Positions 1 through 10,668 of a DNA stretch of 64,000 bases are shown piece after piece. Where the stretch lies: assembly GCF_050624435.1 (NCBI RefSeq), contig NC_134537.1:118781586-118845585 (forward strand). The letters run 5' to 3'. A program made the position numbers and the translations under genes. Position 1 is the first letter of the stretch. Each line of letters opens with the position of its first letter. Below the pieces are notes generated by a model. It was not told where the DNA came from and made no database searches. It saw only the letters and a list, made by a program, of their open reading frames with translations. Source of the stretch: Tenrec ecaudatus (Eukaryota; Chordata; Mammalia; Afrosoricida; Tenrecidae).

Positions 1-1540
1 AGGGATACGATCTACCAGGTAAACTTCTTTTGTTAAGAGAAATTGACCTCCACAGTCACTGCTGACCCTACTGATCCAGAGTCCCCCCTTTTTCCTGCCT
101 TTTCATATGGATATTTTACAAAAGAAGCAGCTAGATTCCCATCCCATGGTCCCCCTTTGATGGCCAAACAGAAGAGGCAAATGAAGAAACAGACCATCAA
201 ATCTTCGTTTTGTTTTGTTTTTCTTCTGGTTCCTTACAGGACATTTCTAAGCAAAGAGAAGTCAGCATTCCGAGTCAGACTGAGGCAGCAAGAAGCTGCC
301 CACATTCAAGGAGGCCCTGATTGATTCCTGGTGCTTTCTTTGGCTGTGAGACGTTATCTTCTCTTAAATTTACTGGTGATGATAAGTCCCAAGCTTGAAA
401 GGTAGCTGTGCCATTTCTGTCTCCGCCACCTGGTTTGCTCTGGAGTAAAACACGCTATTATTGCTGAGATGATATCTTTCAAAGCTTACTATATTTTGTC
501 TCCTTTTATTGCCAAGTCATTGAAAGTGTGTGTGATGGGGGACAGAGGAAAGGAGAACTATGGGCTTTGAATTTTATTAAAAGAATAGGTAAATGTTCAC
601 TTTTTGTCAAAATAAATATTTAACTATTGAACATTCTTTTAAGATATACTGTCTTCAAGTGTTACAGCTCTTTTAGAATTTGTCTAGCAGGTTTTCTGGT
701 TTTCCTGGAAACACCCCCCCGCCCCCCCAAAAAAAGATGCACTGTCTTCTTCTTCCGTGAGTATTCAGTGAAGTTATAGCAGTTCTATTCTGCAAAAGTG
801 TTTCAATATAATCAGCATGCCTTGGGTTTCCTACAACTTTAGTTTGGAGAAGAAAGCAAAATCATGTAGGCGAGAAGTCAACCGAGGTTTGCCTTTAATT
901 GATCAAATATTTAATTAAATTAGGTATTTGATGAAAAAGTGAACATCCGTGAAGGTGTTTTAAACTATTACAAAAATGGTGGTTGCCAAAGGTACATGCA
1001 ACCTTAAAAGTGCCAACTCTGTCTTTATAGTCTTGCTCAGAGCCTGGGTCTCATTGGCTGTCTAGTGTTATGGAACTGAAACCATGTCTCTGAACTTTCA
1101 ACACATGATAAAGGGAATATTTATCACTGTGATGGACTGGCTCAAGTATGCTAGTCAGCTCAATAGCTTTACCACTACCAGACTTATGCTATCGTCAAAG
1201 GTATAGATTTCAGGTGCTTGTCTTTATATAGTTTAGCAATGGAATGCTGCAGAAAGTGCCTTCATTGTTGACCACAAGGAGAGACTACAATGAGAGCTGG
1301 AATGAGCTGCATGGGCTTAATTCAGTAGCCAGGATGTCAGCTTCGCATTTAAGAATGAGAAGGGCGGGTAAGGAGAAGAGAGCTAGGGAGCCCATTCTTA
1401 ACAGAGATTCATGCAACTTGTTTCTGAGCACTTTTTCCCCAGCAAATCTTTTCCTAACAGGTAGCCTAGGAGTAATGAGCACAGTGTGTTTTAGAATGAA
1501 TATACTCACTGGGAGAAGAAAGATAATTTAAGTGAATAGC
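1..1540. other. unique sequence, no confirmed gene
   Basis: I recognise no repeat family here. The stretch is AT-rich with one C-rich run near 713-728. The one exon-like signal is described separately at 240-616. A 93-codon open frame (43-324) and a 95-codon frame (1244-1531) show no family motif and look like chance. Confidence 0.6.
240..616 (+). other. candidate terminal exon (3' splice site plus poly(A) signal)
   Basis: Seen: a T-rich tract (about 208-232) ends in TTCCTTACAG at 230-239, a good match to a mammalian 3' splice acceptor. The following sequence stays open for 26 codons in the frame starting at 240 (begins DISKQREVSIPSQTEAAR) before TGA. An AATAAA signal lies at 611-616. Inference: this could be the last exon of a coding gene or lncRNA. 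I do not recognise the peptide, and an acceptor plus AATAAA arises often by chance in AT-rich DNA, so support is weak. Confidence 0.2.
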
Positions 1541-1727
1541 GGAGCCCTGCTGGCATAGTGGTTATGAGTTGGGCTGTTAATTGCATGGTCAGCAGTTCAA
1601 AACTACTGGCTGTTCTTCTGGGAAAAGATAGAACTTTCTTTTCCCAGAAAGAGTCACCGTCTTGGAAACTCACAGTAGGGCCCCGATGAGTCTGCATTGA
1701 CTCTAAGAGTTTGTTTGTTTGTTTTTT
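1541..1727 (+). mobile_element. AfroSINE-type tRNA-derived SINE
   Basis: The head reads GGAGCCCTGCTGGCATAGTG, with an A-box-like TGGCATAGTGG at 1551-1561 and a B-box-like AGTTCAAAAC at 1594-1603, the split pol III promoter inherited from a tRNA. The body and 3' part (GATGAGTCTGCATTGACTC) match the shared SINE/RTE tail seen in other copies in this window. It ends in a TTTG-rich tract. The copy is diverged and non-coding. Confidence 0.85.
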
Positions 1728-2417
1728 CCGGAGAGGTAACATTTTAGAGATGGGTTATGTTTTGAAGTGTTATAAATTTTGGCCTGCCTTGGCCTTTGCC
1801 AGTAAGGAGCCAATGGGCATTTATCTGTAGGAGGCTGATCCTCACAAATTATTTTGTTAAAAGGAGGTTAAATTGAAATTAGTGGTCAGATGAACTGAAT
1901 GTGCCAAAAATGCAGACTGGATGAAATATAATGAAGGTATAAGGGGTAATTGGGGGAGAGGGGATTCTGAGAGAAGGGTGGGCCAGCTGATTACACATTA
2001 GATCAAGGGTTGGAAGGTTAGAGATGATACCAATAATCACAGCATTGGAAGAAATAGAATAATCAAGAAGAAGCATTAGTTTTGAGGGTAATAACCTGTT
2101 TTGCAAGAACAAATGAAAAAGGATCAGGTAAAAAGTATATTACCTTACTGTAAGTTGCTGGTAACTTTAGAAATAAAATAGGTCAGGGACAGGGAAATAG
2201 TGACACTAAAGTAGGCCATTATGATGGAGTTATATTACTGAGTTTCAGGAAGGTGTCCATGTTCCCCCTTTCCTATGGATTCTAAAATATTGAGAGATTG
2301 TGTTTAGGTTTTTAGAGAAGTACAAATTCTGCAGCACTATTTCATTTGCAGTAAAAAATTTGCTTCTTCATGTCTTTTAAAGAAAATTTAAATTATCCTG
2401 GTCAACATAATATTTAC
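1728..2417. other. unique sequence, nothing recognised
   Basis: AT-rich non-coding sequence. I see no repeat family, RNA gene or credible reading frame. Confidence 0.6.
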
Positions 2418-2587
2418 TGTCCTTAAGCGCATCCTGTCTCATAGTGACCCTAGATAGTGTTTCTAAGTCTGCACATCTTTATGGGAGCAGAGAGTTCATC
2501 TTTCTCTCATTGCAGCTTATGGGTTTGAACTGCTGACCTTGCAGTTAGCAGTCCAGTGCTTACCTGATAGTTCGACGAGGGCTTCTT
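2418..2587 (-). mobile_element. AfroSINE-type SINE, antisense
   Basis: Read on the minus strand, the tail half (complement of CATAGTGACCCTAGATAGTG) precedes the B-box region (complement of GTTTGAACTGCTGACC at about 2523-2538), and the element runs to a degenerate head at about 2587. It is moderately diverged. Confidence 0.8.
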
Positions 2588-3490
2588 GGTTAATGTAATA
2601 TTATTTATAAAATAGTAATATATCCTAGAGCTCTTTTAACATCTATAATACTAGAAACATTTTGTAGTTTAGAGAAGAATACATTTCACTCTAGTGATTT
2701 ATAGGGATTGAACATATTTGGAAGTTACTAATTTCTATAACAAATTAAATATTGGGACTGATTCAATGTAGGTTTTCCTTTTTCTATGTTAGCTATATTA
2801 ATTTAGAAATTCTGGACATTTTAGAGTGGTGGAACAGCTATTCATAATTTGGGAGGTAACCCCTTTAGGACCTGCCCCAAAGTTAGTGTGCTATTCTCTG
2901 AGTGATCATCCTTTTGAGGGTGCCATGTGGTATTAGACAGAATGTAGTGAAGACCAAATAATGTGCACTCTATTTTGGAGACTTCCTTCGGTTATTTTGC
3001 TGGAGGTTGGATGGATTTTATTTGAATAATGATTTGTCATGCACCTGGTCTCAAGGTGGCTTATGAAGTCATAGTTAAACATAGAATATTTTGCTTTCAT
3101 TGCTGTAATAGAGTATCACATAATGTAAATGTAAAGATAAATTACTATAATTGCTTTGGCCCACTGCAACAGTTCTCTTAATGCCCAGAGACACGATAAA
3201 GGGGAAAGAGGATATTTTAATTTTACATTTCATGTTAATACTAAACAAAGTTGCAAATTCCAACTCTGGCAAACATCCAGAAGTATCAATTCTTCTCTGA
3301 TCTTCCTTATTATTGTCAGGCTTTAAAATGCATGTAAGGAAATTAAAAGCACCAAGGCTGAGTCAGGAGCAACTGAGTGTTTAAAGTTACCTCTTTGCTT
3401 CTTAACAGTTTAAAGAGGTATTTTGTAGCATGCTTGTTTACTGCAATAGTTTGACTTCTTACCTGTGGCTCCCAGGGACACTGCTTGTGA
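2588..3490. other. unique sequence, nothing recognised
   Basis: AT-rich single-copy-looking DNA with no recognised repeat or gene. A 65-codon minus-strand frame at 3075-3272 has no family features. Confidence 0.6.
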
Positions 3491-4735
3491 ATCTAAGTAA
3501 AATGAAAGCCTTGACAATGCCAACCTTTTCTCCATGTTCATGATGTTGCCTTTGATTCAATGGGAAGGATTTTGCTATCTCTTTGTTGAAGTGCAATCCA
3601 TGATGATCCTCATCATCAAGTGCTTCAAGTCCTCTTGGCTGTCAGCAAGCAGGTTCGTGCCACCTGCGTATCAGAACCTTAATGGGTCTCCCCTTACACT
3701 TGAGGCTGTGTTCTTCATATTGCCTGCCTTCCTAGCTATCTGCTCAGCATACAGATTGACTAGGCATGGTGAAGGGATATCCTGATGCCTGGTTTTCTGA
3801 ATTGTAAACTATTCAATACCCTTGTGGTGTTTGAACAATGCCTCTTTACGCACAGCATGAGCAGAAGTAAGTACTCCGGAATGCCCTTTATTCACAATGG
3901 TATTGATAACTTGCTAAAACTTATGCATTGACTCTGAATGCCTTTTCATAGTTCGTAAAAAATTTCAGAAAGACAAACATCTTCCTATTTTTCGTTGCTT
4001 TCAGGCAACAGTCATCTGACGGTCTTTTTCTGAATCCAGACGGAAATTCAGGCAATTATCTTCAGCACAATTTTACTTGCATGTGACATGAATGATCTTA
4101 TTTGACAGTCTCCGCATTATGCTGGATCACCTCGCTTTGGGATGAAGGCCAACAATGATCGGTTCTGCTCTGTTGCCCACGTGGTTGTTTTCCAGCTTTC
4201 TTGGCAGAGAGAAGTGAGCCCGTCCAGTGTTGCATCAGTTTGTCGAAGCATTCCAGCTAGGAATCCGGCAGGCCCTTCAGTGCAGTTTGAATTTCTTCCT
4301 TTAGTTCCGTCCTTGATCATACGTTACTTCCTGAGAGGGTGCAGCACTGACTTATTCTATTACAGTGATGGTGCATTATTTCTGTTTTCTTTTGGTTCTT
4401 TGTGCATCAGTCAAGATTTTCCTCACAGAATCATTCAATATTACAATCCCAGGCTTGATCTTTTCTAGAGTTCTTTCAGCTTCAGGAATGGTACGTGTGT
4501 TTTCCTCTTTTAATTTTCAAACTCCAGTTCTTCCTCCAATTGTGTTTTGAGTATCTTCGAACTGGAGGGGCTATATCATATATCAAAGTCCCGTTGCTAT
4601 TCATACAGTGTTCTCCGGCCAGTTTGTTTTTTAAGACATAGATCTTCAGGTCTTCTTTTTTAGTCCGTCATAATATGGAAGTTCTCCTGAAACTTGCCCA
4701 TCGTGTCTGAGAATAATGGTATTTGGAACATAGGT
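3490..4735 (-). mobile_element. RTE (BovB-clade) LINE fragment, ORF region
   Basis: The minus strand carries decayed RTE reverse-transcriptase-region sequence. The same blocks (GTGCTTCAAGTCC..., TTCTGAATTGTAAACTATTC...) recur in the RTE copy at 36848-37830. All frames are interrupted. The upstream part (4250-4735, antisense) corresponds to the linker and early reverse transcriptase region. It has no functional product and is one of several RTE copies here; RTE is the likely partner that mobilised the AfroSINEs. Confidence 0.7.
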
Positions 4736-5172
4736 AGTAGTATACTAGCATCACAGTGACATACAAGTCACCACAATACTACAAACTGGCAAACACTCAA
4801 TTCTGTTGATTGTGCTTGAAATTTGTTATTTTTCTTTTTGACTCATGTATCTGTGTATACATATGCTTTTATTTCTGTTGCCTAACTGCTTAGGTAATTG
4901 CTAAATCTTATGCTAAGAAACCAAGGGGGAAAATTTTTCCCCAAGTTGTCATAGCATTTTACATTTTCATCAAAATTTTATGAGTTATGATTGTCTGCAT
5001 TCTCATCAGCATTTTATATTATCAGCATATTATAAATTTTACTCCTAATATATAGCTCTCTCAGATGGACATTTATTGGTAAATAACCTTGTGAGTGTTG
5101 CCCAGGTTCAAAGAATTATTGAAGTTATTCCAAATTTTCTCTAGATCAATTTTCACTACCACTTGTAGGAAA
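4736..5172. other. unique sequence, nothing recognised
   Basis: AT-rich, non-coding, with no repeat family recognised. Confidence 0.55.
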
Positions 5173-5350
5173 GGGTCCAAACTCAGACTCACTGTTGATG
5201 AGTGGATTCCAACTCACAGTGACCCTGTGGGGCAGAGTAGGGTTTCTAAGACCAGATCTTTATAGGAGCAGTTTATCACATCTTTCTTTTCAGATCCCTG
5301 GCCTTGCTGTTATATGCACTGCATCCCCAGTTCTCCTTCAAAGGAGAAGT
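5173..5350 (-). mobile_element. AfroSINE-type SINE, antisense
   Basis: The antisense tail ATTCCAACTCACAGTGACCC and body (GGGGCAGAGTAGGGTTTC) match the family. The head side is degraded. Confidence 0.8.
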
Positions 5351-5464
5351 AAGTGTTGTGCAAACATTTATTTTGTTATAGAAAAGATATGATTATTAAA
5401 TTTACCCTTTGTTTCATTAGGAAAATATTATGGACTGTTATGTAGCAAATACAAATAGTTACAA

Positions 5465-5600
5465 GAACCCCGCCATGCAGTTGGATAAGCATTGTGTTGC
5501 TAACCACGAGGTCGGTCCCTAGAAAAAGGTGAAACTATCTCTCCCATAAAGGTTTTGCAGCCTCACAAATTCTACATAGGAAACCAGACTCATTCATAAC
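5465..5600 (+). mobile_element. AfroSINE-type SINE, partial
   Basis: A degenerate head (GAACCCCGCCATGCAGTTGG) is followed by GTTGCTAACCACGAGGTCGG and a body with CTCCCATAAAGG. It has lost most of the tail and lies just upstream of an L1 3' UTR segment in the same orientation. Confidence 0.7.
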
Positions 5601-5619
5601 CTGTGGACAACAGGTGGAT

Positions 5620-6595
5620 TCTGGGATCCCACTTAATTCTAGCCCCAATCCCCAAACAGTTCTTACCACATGGCGCTGCTCGATTCTCACCTTCGTGAAG
5701 AAATCACTGACTCCCGGTAAGGGTGCTACAGCAAAATGTTGTGAAGAAAGCAGATGGTGCCCCGCTATCAACTGGTATAGTGTCTTGGGTCTTAAAGGTT
5801 TGTACTCAAACAAGCAGCCGTCCAGGTGAGGTGTCAACTACGTCCACATGGAAGAAAAACACCAGCCTGTGTAATCCAAAGATGACAATGACAAAATCAA
5901 ATATGCTGAAAGTAAAAGAGGTCAAAAAGGAACACCAATGTGTAGACGGCTATGGCGGGGCTAGATGTTGGCGTGGTCGAAAGCACCAGCAGTGCTGAGG
6001 GAGAAAGACGGGCTTGCCACTCCTGTGAACAGTCGGTCTCAGAACCCACAAGGGTCGCTGTGGGTTAGTATGTCTAGTCAGGTTAGTCCCTCACAGCTCC
6101 CCTCTCACCACAGACAAGGGACTTGAACACCGTTGCTATCAGACACTCTTGTAAACTTGACTATGGTGGATCGAACTACAAAATAATACTTGGTCAGTTG
6201 GCCTCCCTCTTGACTCAATCTGAATTTGCTCTAGGCTTAAATATTTCTTGCTTGTTCCATGACTGACATTTCCTTTTTGGCTTTAAAAAAATTGCTTTTT
6301 TCTTCTTATTGTTTTCTTTCTGATTAGTTTTGGTTTTGATTTTTATTCTTCTGGTAGGTTTCCTAGTTTATGAAGCCCCGAGGGAATGGATGCATCGAGA
6401 CAATAACTGATACAATGGTTTACTGGGGTTGGGGGCTGGGAAGGTGAGGGGAATTGGGGAGCAAATGATGAGTGCAGGAGTGGGGAGGGAGCGCTAGAAC
6501 TGATTGGAAGGATGTACATGCAGCTCTTTTTAAAAGCGACTTAACTATGGAAGTGCATGATATGTGAATTTTATATCAATAATCATATATTTTTA
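5620..6595 (+). mobile_element. L1 3' UTR and 3' end
   Basis: The block GGTCTTAAAGG then CCACATGGAAGAA (about 5790-5860) is shared with the L1 3' UTR copies at 51.9-53.2 kb, 54.3-55.3 kb and 31.2-33.5 kb. The terminal part (6230-6595: TTTGCTCTAGGCTTAAATAT ... GATATGTGAATTTTATATCA) matches the tails at 27.7-28.07 kb and 53.5-53.8 kb. Around 5998-6075 there is a SINE-like piece, probably nested. It is 5' truncated and contains no ORF2. Confidence 0.7.
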
Positions 6596-6596
6596 A

Positions 6597-6660
6597 AAAG
6601 GGGGGAACCCACAGAGGGTCACTATGTGGGTTAGAATTAACTGATTGGCAGCAGGTTCTG
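6597..6660 (+). mobile_element. short SINE-like tail fragment
   Basis: GAACCCACAGAGGGTCACTATGTGGGTTAGAATTAAC resembles the AfroSINE 3' half, and a near-identical phrase occurs at about 6036-6068. Confidence 0.45.
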
Positions 6661-6834
6661 AGGGAGATGGACTCATAAACAGACATTGCACTATACTTTA
6701 TATCATAAATATCAGAGGAATGGCTGATCAATTTAGAGTTGGTTATTTTATTTTGTTGCTTTTGATAATATTTCTCATTTTATCCACTTGATTACAAAAC
6801 TCAGTGAGAAGAATATAACAATACTTGCCAGTTT

Positions 6835-6925
6835 AACAGCTGGACCTTGGTCTTAGAAGCTGCCTGGATGGGGACTGAACTTACCCATTTCACAAGTGTG
6901 TGAGCCATTTTCTTGATTTAAAATT

Positions 6926-6986
<61 letters not shown>

Positions 6987-7018
6987 ATCTAGCTAGTTTT
7001 TCTAGATAACCCAATATA
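6835..7018 (+). mobile_element. LTR-like (MaLR-like?) repeat remnant with TATC tract
   Basis: TGTGTGAGCCATTTTCTTGA followed by an AT-rich tract and TTTTTCTAGATAACCC matches the end of a repeat also seen at 38490-39000 and, inverted, at 26441-26949 (GAGAAACAAA at the left). Family name uncertain. The microsatellite sits in its AT-rich segment. Confidence 0.5.
6927..6986 (+). repeat. (TATC)15 microsatellite
   Basis: 60 bp of uninterrupted TATC units, so probably length-polymorphic. Confidence 0.98.
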
Positions 7019-9115
7019 TCAAAACAGGCCAACACACAATCCACTATGCCACCAGAACGCCTTGCAATGCTCTAGAAGACAATATAAAGAAAGAAATTGG
7101 GAGTGTAATTTTCCCCCCAACTTCCACTCTCGTTTGAGGGTGGATCTCTAGACTCCATGGATGCTCTGAACCTTTGTCTTCAAGGTGCTTATCTCATGTA
7201 TTTATACTTATGTTTAATAACTACAGCTTAACACATAGCCATGCTGCTTCCATTCGTGATATACTACACCTACAAACTGGCTTTGAATACAAGACTATAG
7301 GCCCATTTACTGTGGTCTTCCACTCTTTCCTCCTTTTCCTGCCCACCTCTCCCAGACAATATGTATTTTCAACATTTCAGAAGTCTCTCAAGGATTATTT
7401 TCATATTTTCCTTTCAAATTTAAGATCCTTATTTAGATGCATTATTTGTTCATACATGCCTCTGTTTGACTGTGATCCCTAAAATAAATGGATTTCCAGG
7501 GATTTCATTTCAGATTTATGTCTCAAACCATAGAGAAATACCCTTACTAGCGCCTTCCCTCTCCCTTAAATGTGGATGAAATTCCCCCTTAGTTTTGTTT
7601 TATTTTGTATTCGGTTATTGTAGAGGAAACATTGTTTTTCAGGTTAAATATTTTGATTTCTCCCCCGCTGCCCTGATACAGTGCTCTGTTCTTTATTCCT
7701 TAATTTAAGAGTTGAAATTCAAGCAAGAAACGAACTGTAAATGATGACTGCTCTCCAGAGAGGAGGACGCACAGAGGAGGGCGGCCGGGAGACCAGGGGA
7801 AACATCTGAACCATTAAGAAGAAGACAACTGTAATGTTTTATCACTTCCGCTATTTCCAAGACATACCCAAAGAAACCCTCATCTGTTTTACCATAGGGA
7901 AATTTTGTAAATGTTATAGTAGAGCAAAAGAAAATTTGGGGTTGGTGTTGGGGGGAGAAAAATTCATTTTGAGGTGGTTTAAATGTTCAAGAACAGAAGC
8001 ATTGTCTTTTGTGGAGGACTGCCTGTTTAGGAGAAGTTAACCACAAATTATTTTCTACTTCGCTCCTTTGGGGTATAATAAAAGTATCAGAGAAACAGTA
8101 TCCCCACGATCTATTTTCATTTTGTCATTTCTAAAGGTGACATATTCCATGACAAAGAGTTAACTGACAGAATTAATCAAATCAACGGCTCTAATTGAGG
8201 GATGATTTGTTTATTTCTCAGTTAAAAGAATGAAAGAAGAAGCCAATTACAAACTCACTTCTCTCTTTTGTCATTTCAAAAATATTTTTAAAAACCCTAA
8301 AAGATTGTACTAAATGTTTCCATATAAAACAAAAATGTCTATAGAACAACTAAGACATGTATATCACAATGAGCCATCCAAAAAGGACCACGATATTGGG
8401 TTAAATGTGGAAAATGTTGTGCTTTTACAATGTAAGGTGTTAACTGAGATCACACAAACAAATAGAAATGCTAATATCTCCTTCATAACAATAGACAACT
8501 GGTCTAACATCTTGTAGCAGTTTCCATGTAAAATACTTGTCTTTAACAAGAGGTGACTTTGTGAGACCTATAGGGGGTTGTCTTTTCTTTTCTATGCGAA
8601 TCAAGTAAAGTGCTGATGATTGCTGAGTGATTTGAACAATTCTTCCTTGTATTTAGAAGAACCAGCTTTTTTTTCCTATCTGTAATGCTTCAAGTTTCTT
8701 TGAATACTTTGGAGAAATAGTTTTAATTTTATGGATTCATGAAATCCTGGGTTTCTTGGCTGTTGAGGGTCAGGAAAAGTATTGGCACCTGGAGATGATT
8801 TTTGAACCTTGAACCTTGAGAAAGCGGATTGTCTACAAGGCCCATCAATTCAAAGAATAGCTTAGCCTTGGGCATTGCCCTCTTGTAAAATAAGTATTTC
8901 TGTGGAATTTCAACAGACTCCAAAGGTCAGAGTAAACTGTTTTAGGACAAGTGAGTAGTTATTTTAATTGTGCTTTAAGACAATGTTGTATGAAATTCTT
9001 CATCACCAAGACAAATCCTATCGGGTGTATTCTGACTTTATTTTCCATGATGATATATAATTTCTAATCTTAGCATGGGGTATAAGGATCTTTGGAAAGT
9101 TCTTTCTTCTCTGGA
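7019..9115. other. unique sequence, nothing recognised
   Basis: About 2.1 kb without a recognised repeat or gene. A small G-rich patch (GGAGGACGCACAGAGGAGGG at 7760-7779) interrupts AT-rich DNA. Several 60-100 codon frames (7174-7482, 7834-8040, 8314-8517) have no family features. Confidence 0.6.
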
Positions 9116-9119
9116 ACCA

Positions 9120-9300
9120 TTTTGACTTCCTGATGGTCCTGTTGGGTAATCATTGAACGGCTAAGGAAAAGGTTAACAGTTCAAACACACCAGCTGCTCC
9201 AATGAAGGAAAGAAGACATGATCTGCTCTTGTAAAGGCCCCAGCAGCCAGAGTCACAAATGTACACGGCATAAACTTTGATAGAGTTCTCTTACAGACTG
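9120..9300 (+). mobile_element. degenerate AfroSINE-type SINE
   Basis: GTTAACAGTTCAAACACACC (9171-9190) matches the B-box region and CAGCTGCTCC follows. The head and tail are strongly diverged. Confidence 0.65.
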
Positions 9301-10465
9301 ATATGATTTTTTAAAACTATTCTGCTTTAAAGCTATTCAAGTAAATTTCACATACTTAAGTTTTCTTTAGAGTGCAACCTTGTGAAACTGTGTTCCTTGG
9401 TTATTAATATTCATTTTATAGACATTATGGGTCATAGACTTCGTGCCAAGAATTACTTTTGTAAGTTGGGATTCCTGGATGAGAAAACTTTATTTTCATG
9501 GAACCAAGACACTCATATGAGAATAAGAAGTGAAAGCCATTGCCATTGAGTGTGATGTGTGAGGTGATGAATCAAAGACCCAATGTGAGCCCATTTCTTT
9601 TTAGTCAAATTCTTTTATTTACAGCAAACTAAACATTCCTAAAACTCTCATTGTAATATGAAAAGACAGATTATTCATGAAGCAAAAAACAAACAAAACC
9701 CAAAAAACTAAGCTTATAAAATAAATGCTGCTGATGCCTCTATTTTACTGTCAGTTCATTTTATTTTCTTACTGTAAAAAAATACATTTCTGCTAAATCC
9801 TTCTTTCACATAATCCTTTTCTGACTTAATGTGTTGTTTCTATTTGTCTGAGATCTTAAGAGCAGAATATAATATTGAAAATTTTTGGAGAATGACCCTT
9901 TGGGATGTTCTCTGGGACTTTTCAAGGACAAAGGCCTGTTCTCTGTGGGCCCAGGAGCAAGTTCAGTGTCTTTTTTGTCTTCATAGAGTTCGGAAAACAC
10001 TCATGTGTATAGATCTAGAACTTCAAATGCAGATAGACACGGATCTAGAATTTCAAATTTCACATGCATATGGGTTTTCAACTTCAAATGCAGATTCACG
10101 GCCATTGCTATTTTGACTTTTACATAAAAATACTAGCAATGTGGAAATAAGTTTTCTTTTTGGCTATTGGAGTATTTTTACGTGTACTAATGTCCTGTTA
10201 TCTTTGTGTGGATAAAACACATGCATGCATACAATTCTGCAATTGATTGGAATTCAGAAGAACAAATTCTTATTTTCACTCTTCTGACTTTCCCTTGAAG
10301 TGTGTTGTTATTATTTTTTGAATAGAGATGAGGCATTGGATGAGAGTTTAATGGATTCCAGAGAACTTCCATTTTTGGAATTCTCTTTGATGTTATACAA
10401 ATTTCTAGTCAAGCTGGAAACCTCACAGTGAAAAATGCTAGTAGAATATCAATTACTTGAATATT
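9301..10465. other. unique sequence, nothing recognised
   Basis: AT-rich. A short internal direct repeat around 10008-10095 (ACTTCAAATGCAGAT twice, with related ATTTCAAATTTCACATGC) is visible. No gene recognised. Confidence 0.55.
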
Positions 10466-10469
10466 TTGT

Positions 10470-10668
10470 GATCTGTTTACTCATTGGGGTGATAACCACA
10501 AGGTCAGGAGTTTGAAACCACCAGTGATTCCATGGGAGAAAAATGAGGATTTTACTCCCATAAAGAATTATCGTCTCAGAAACTCACAGGGACAGTTCCA
10601 CCCTGCCATGTAGTATCGCCATGAATCATAATTGACCCTATAATAGTGAGTTTTGGGGTTGGTTTTTT
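10470..10668 (+). mobile_element. AfroSINE-type SINE
   Basis: GATAACCACAAGGTCAGGAG, GTTTGAAACCACCAGTGATT, CTCCCATAAAGAATTATCGT and the tail CGCCATGAATCATAATTGAC follow the family order, ending in a GGTTTTTT tract. Confidence 0.85.

Noticed and set aside
1541..1610. tRNA gene candidate from A and B boxes
   Set aside because: These boxes belong to the tRNA-derived SINE head. No cloverleaf with intact stems or anticodon arm; the same applies to all other SINE copies.
6927..6986. Regular repeats considered as a CRISPR array
   Set aside because: 4-bp units without spacers in mammalian DNA are a microsatellite.
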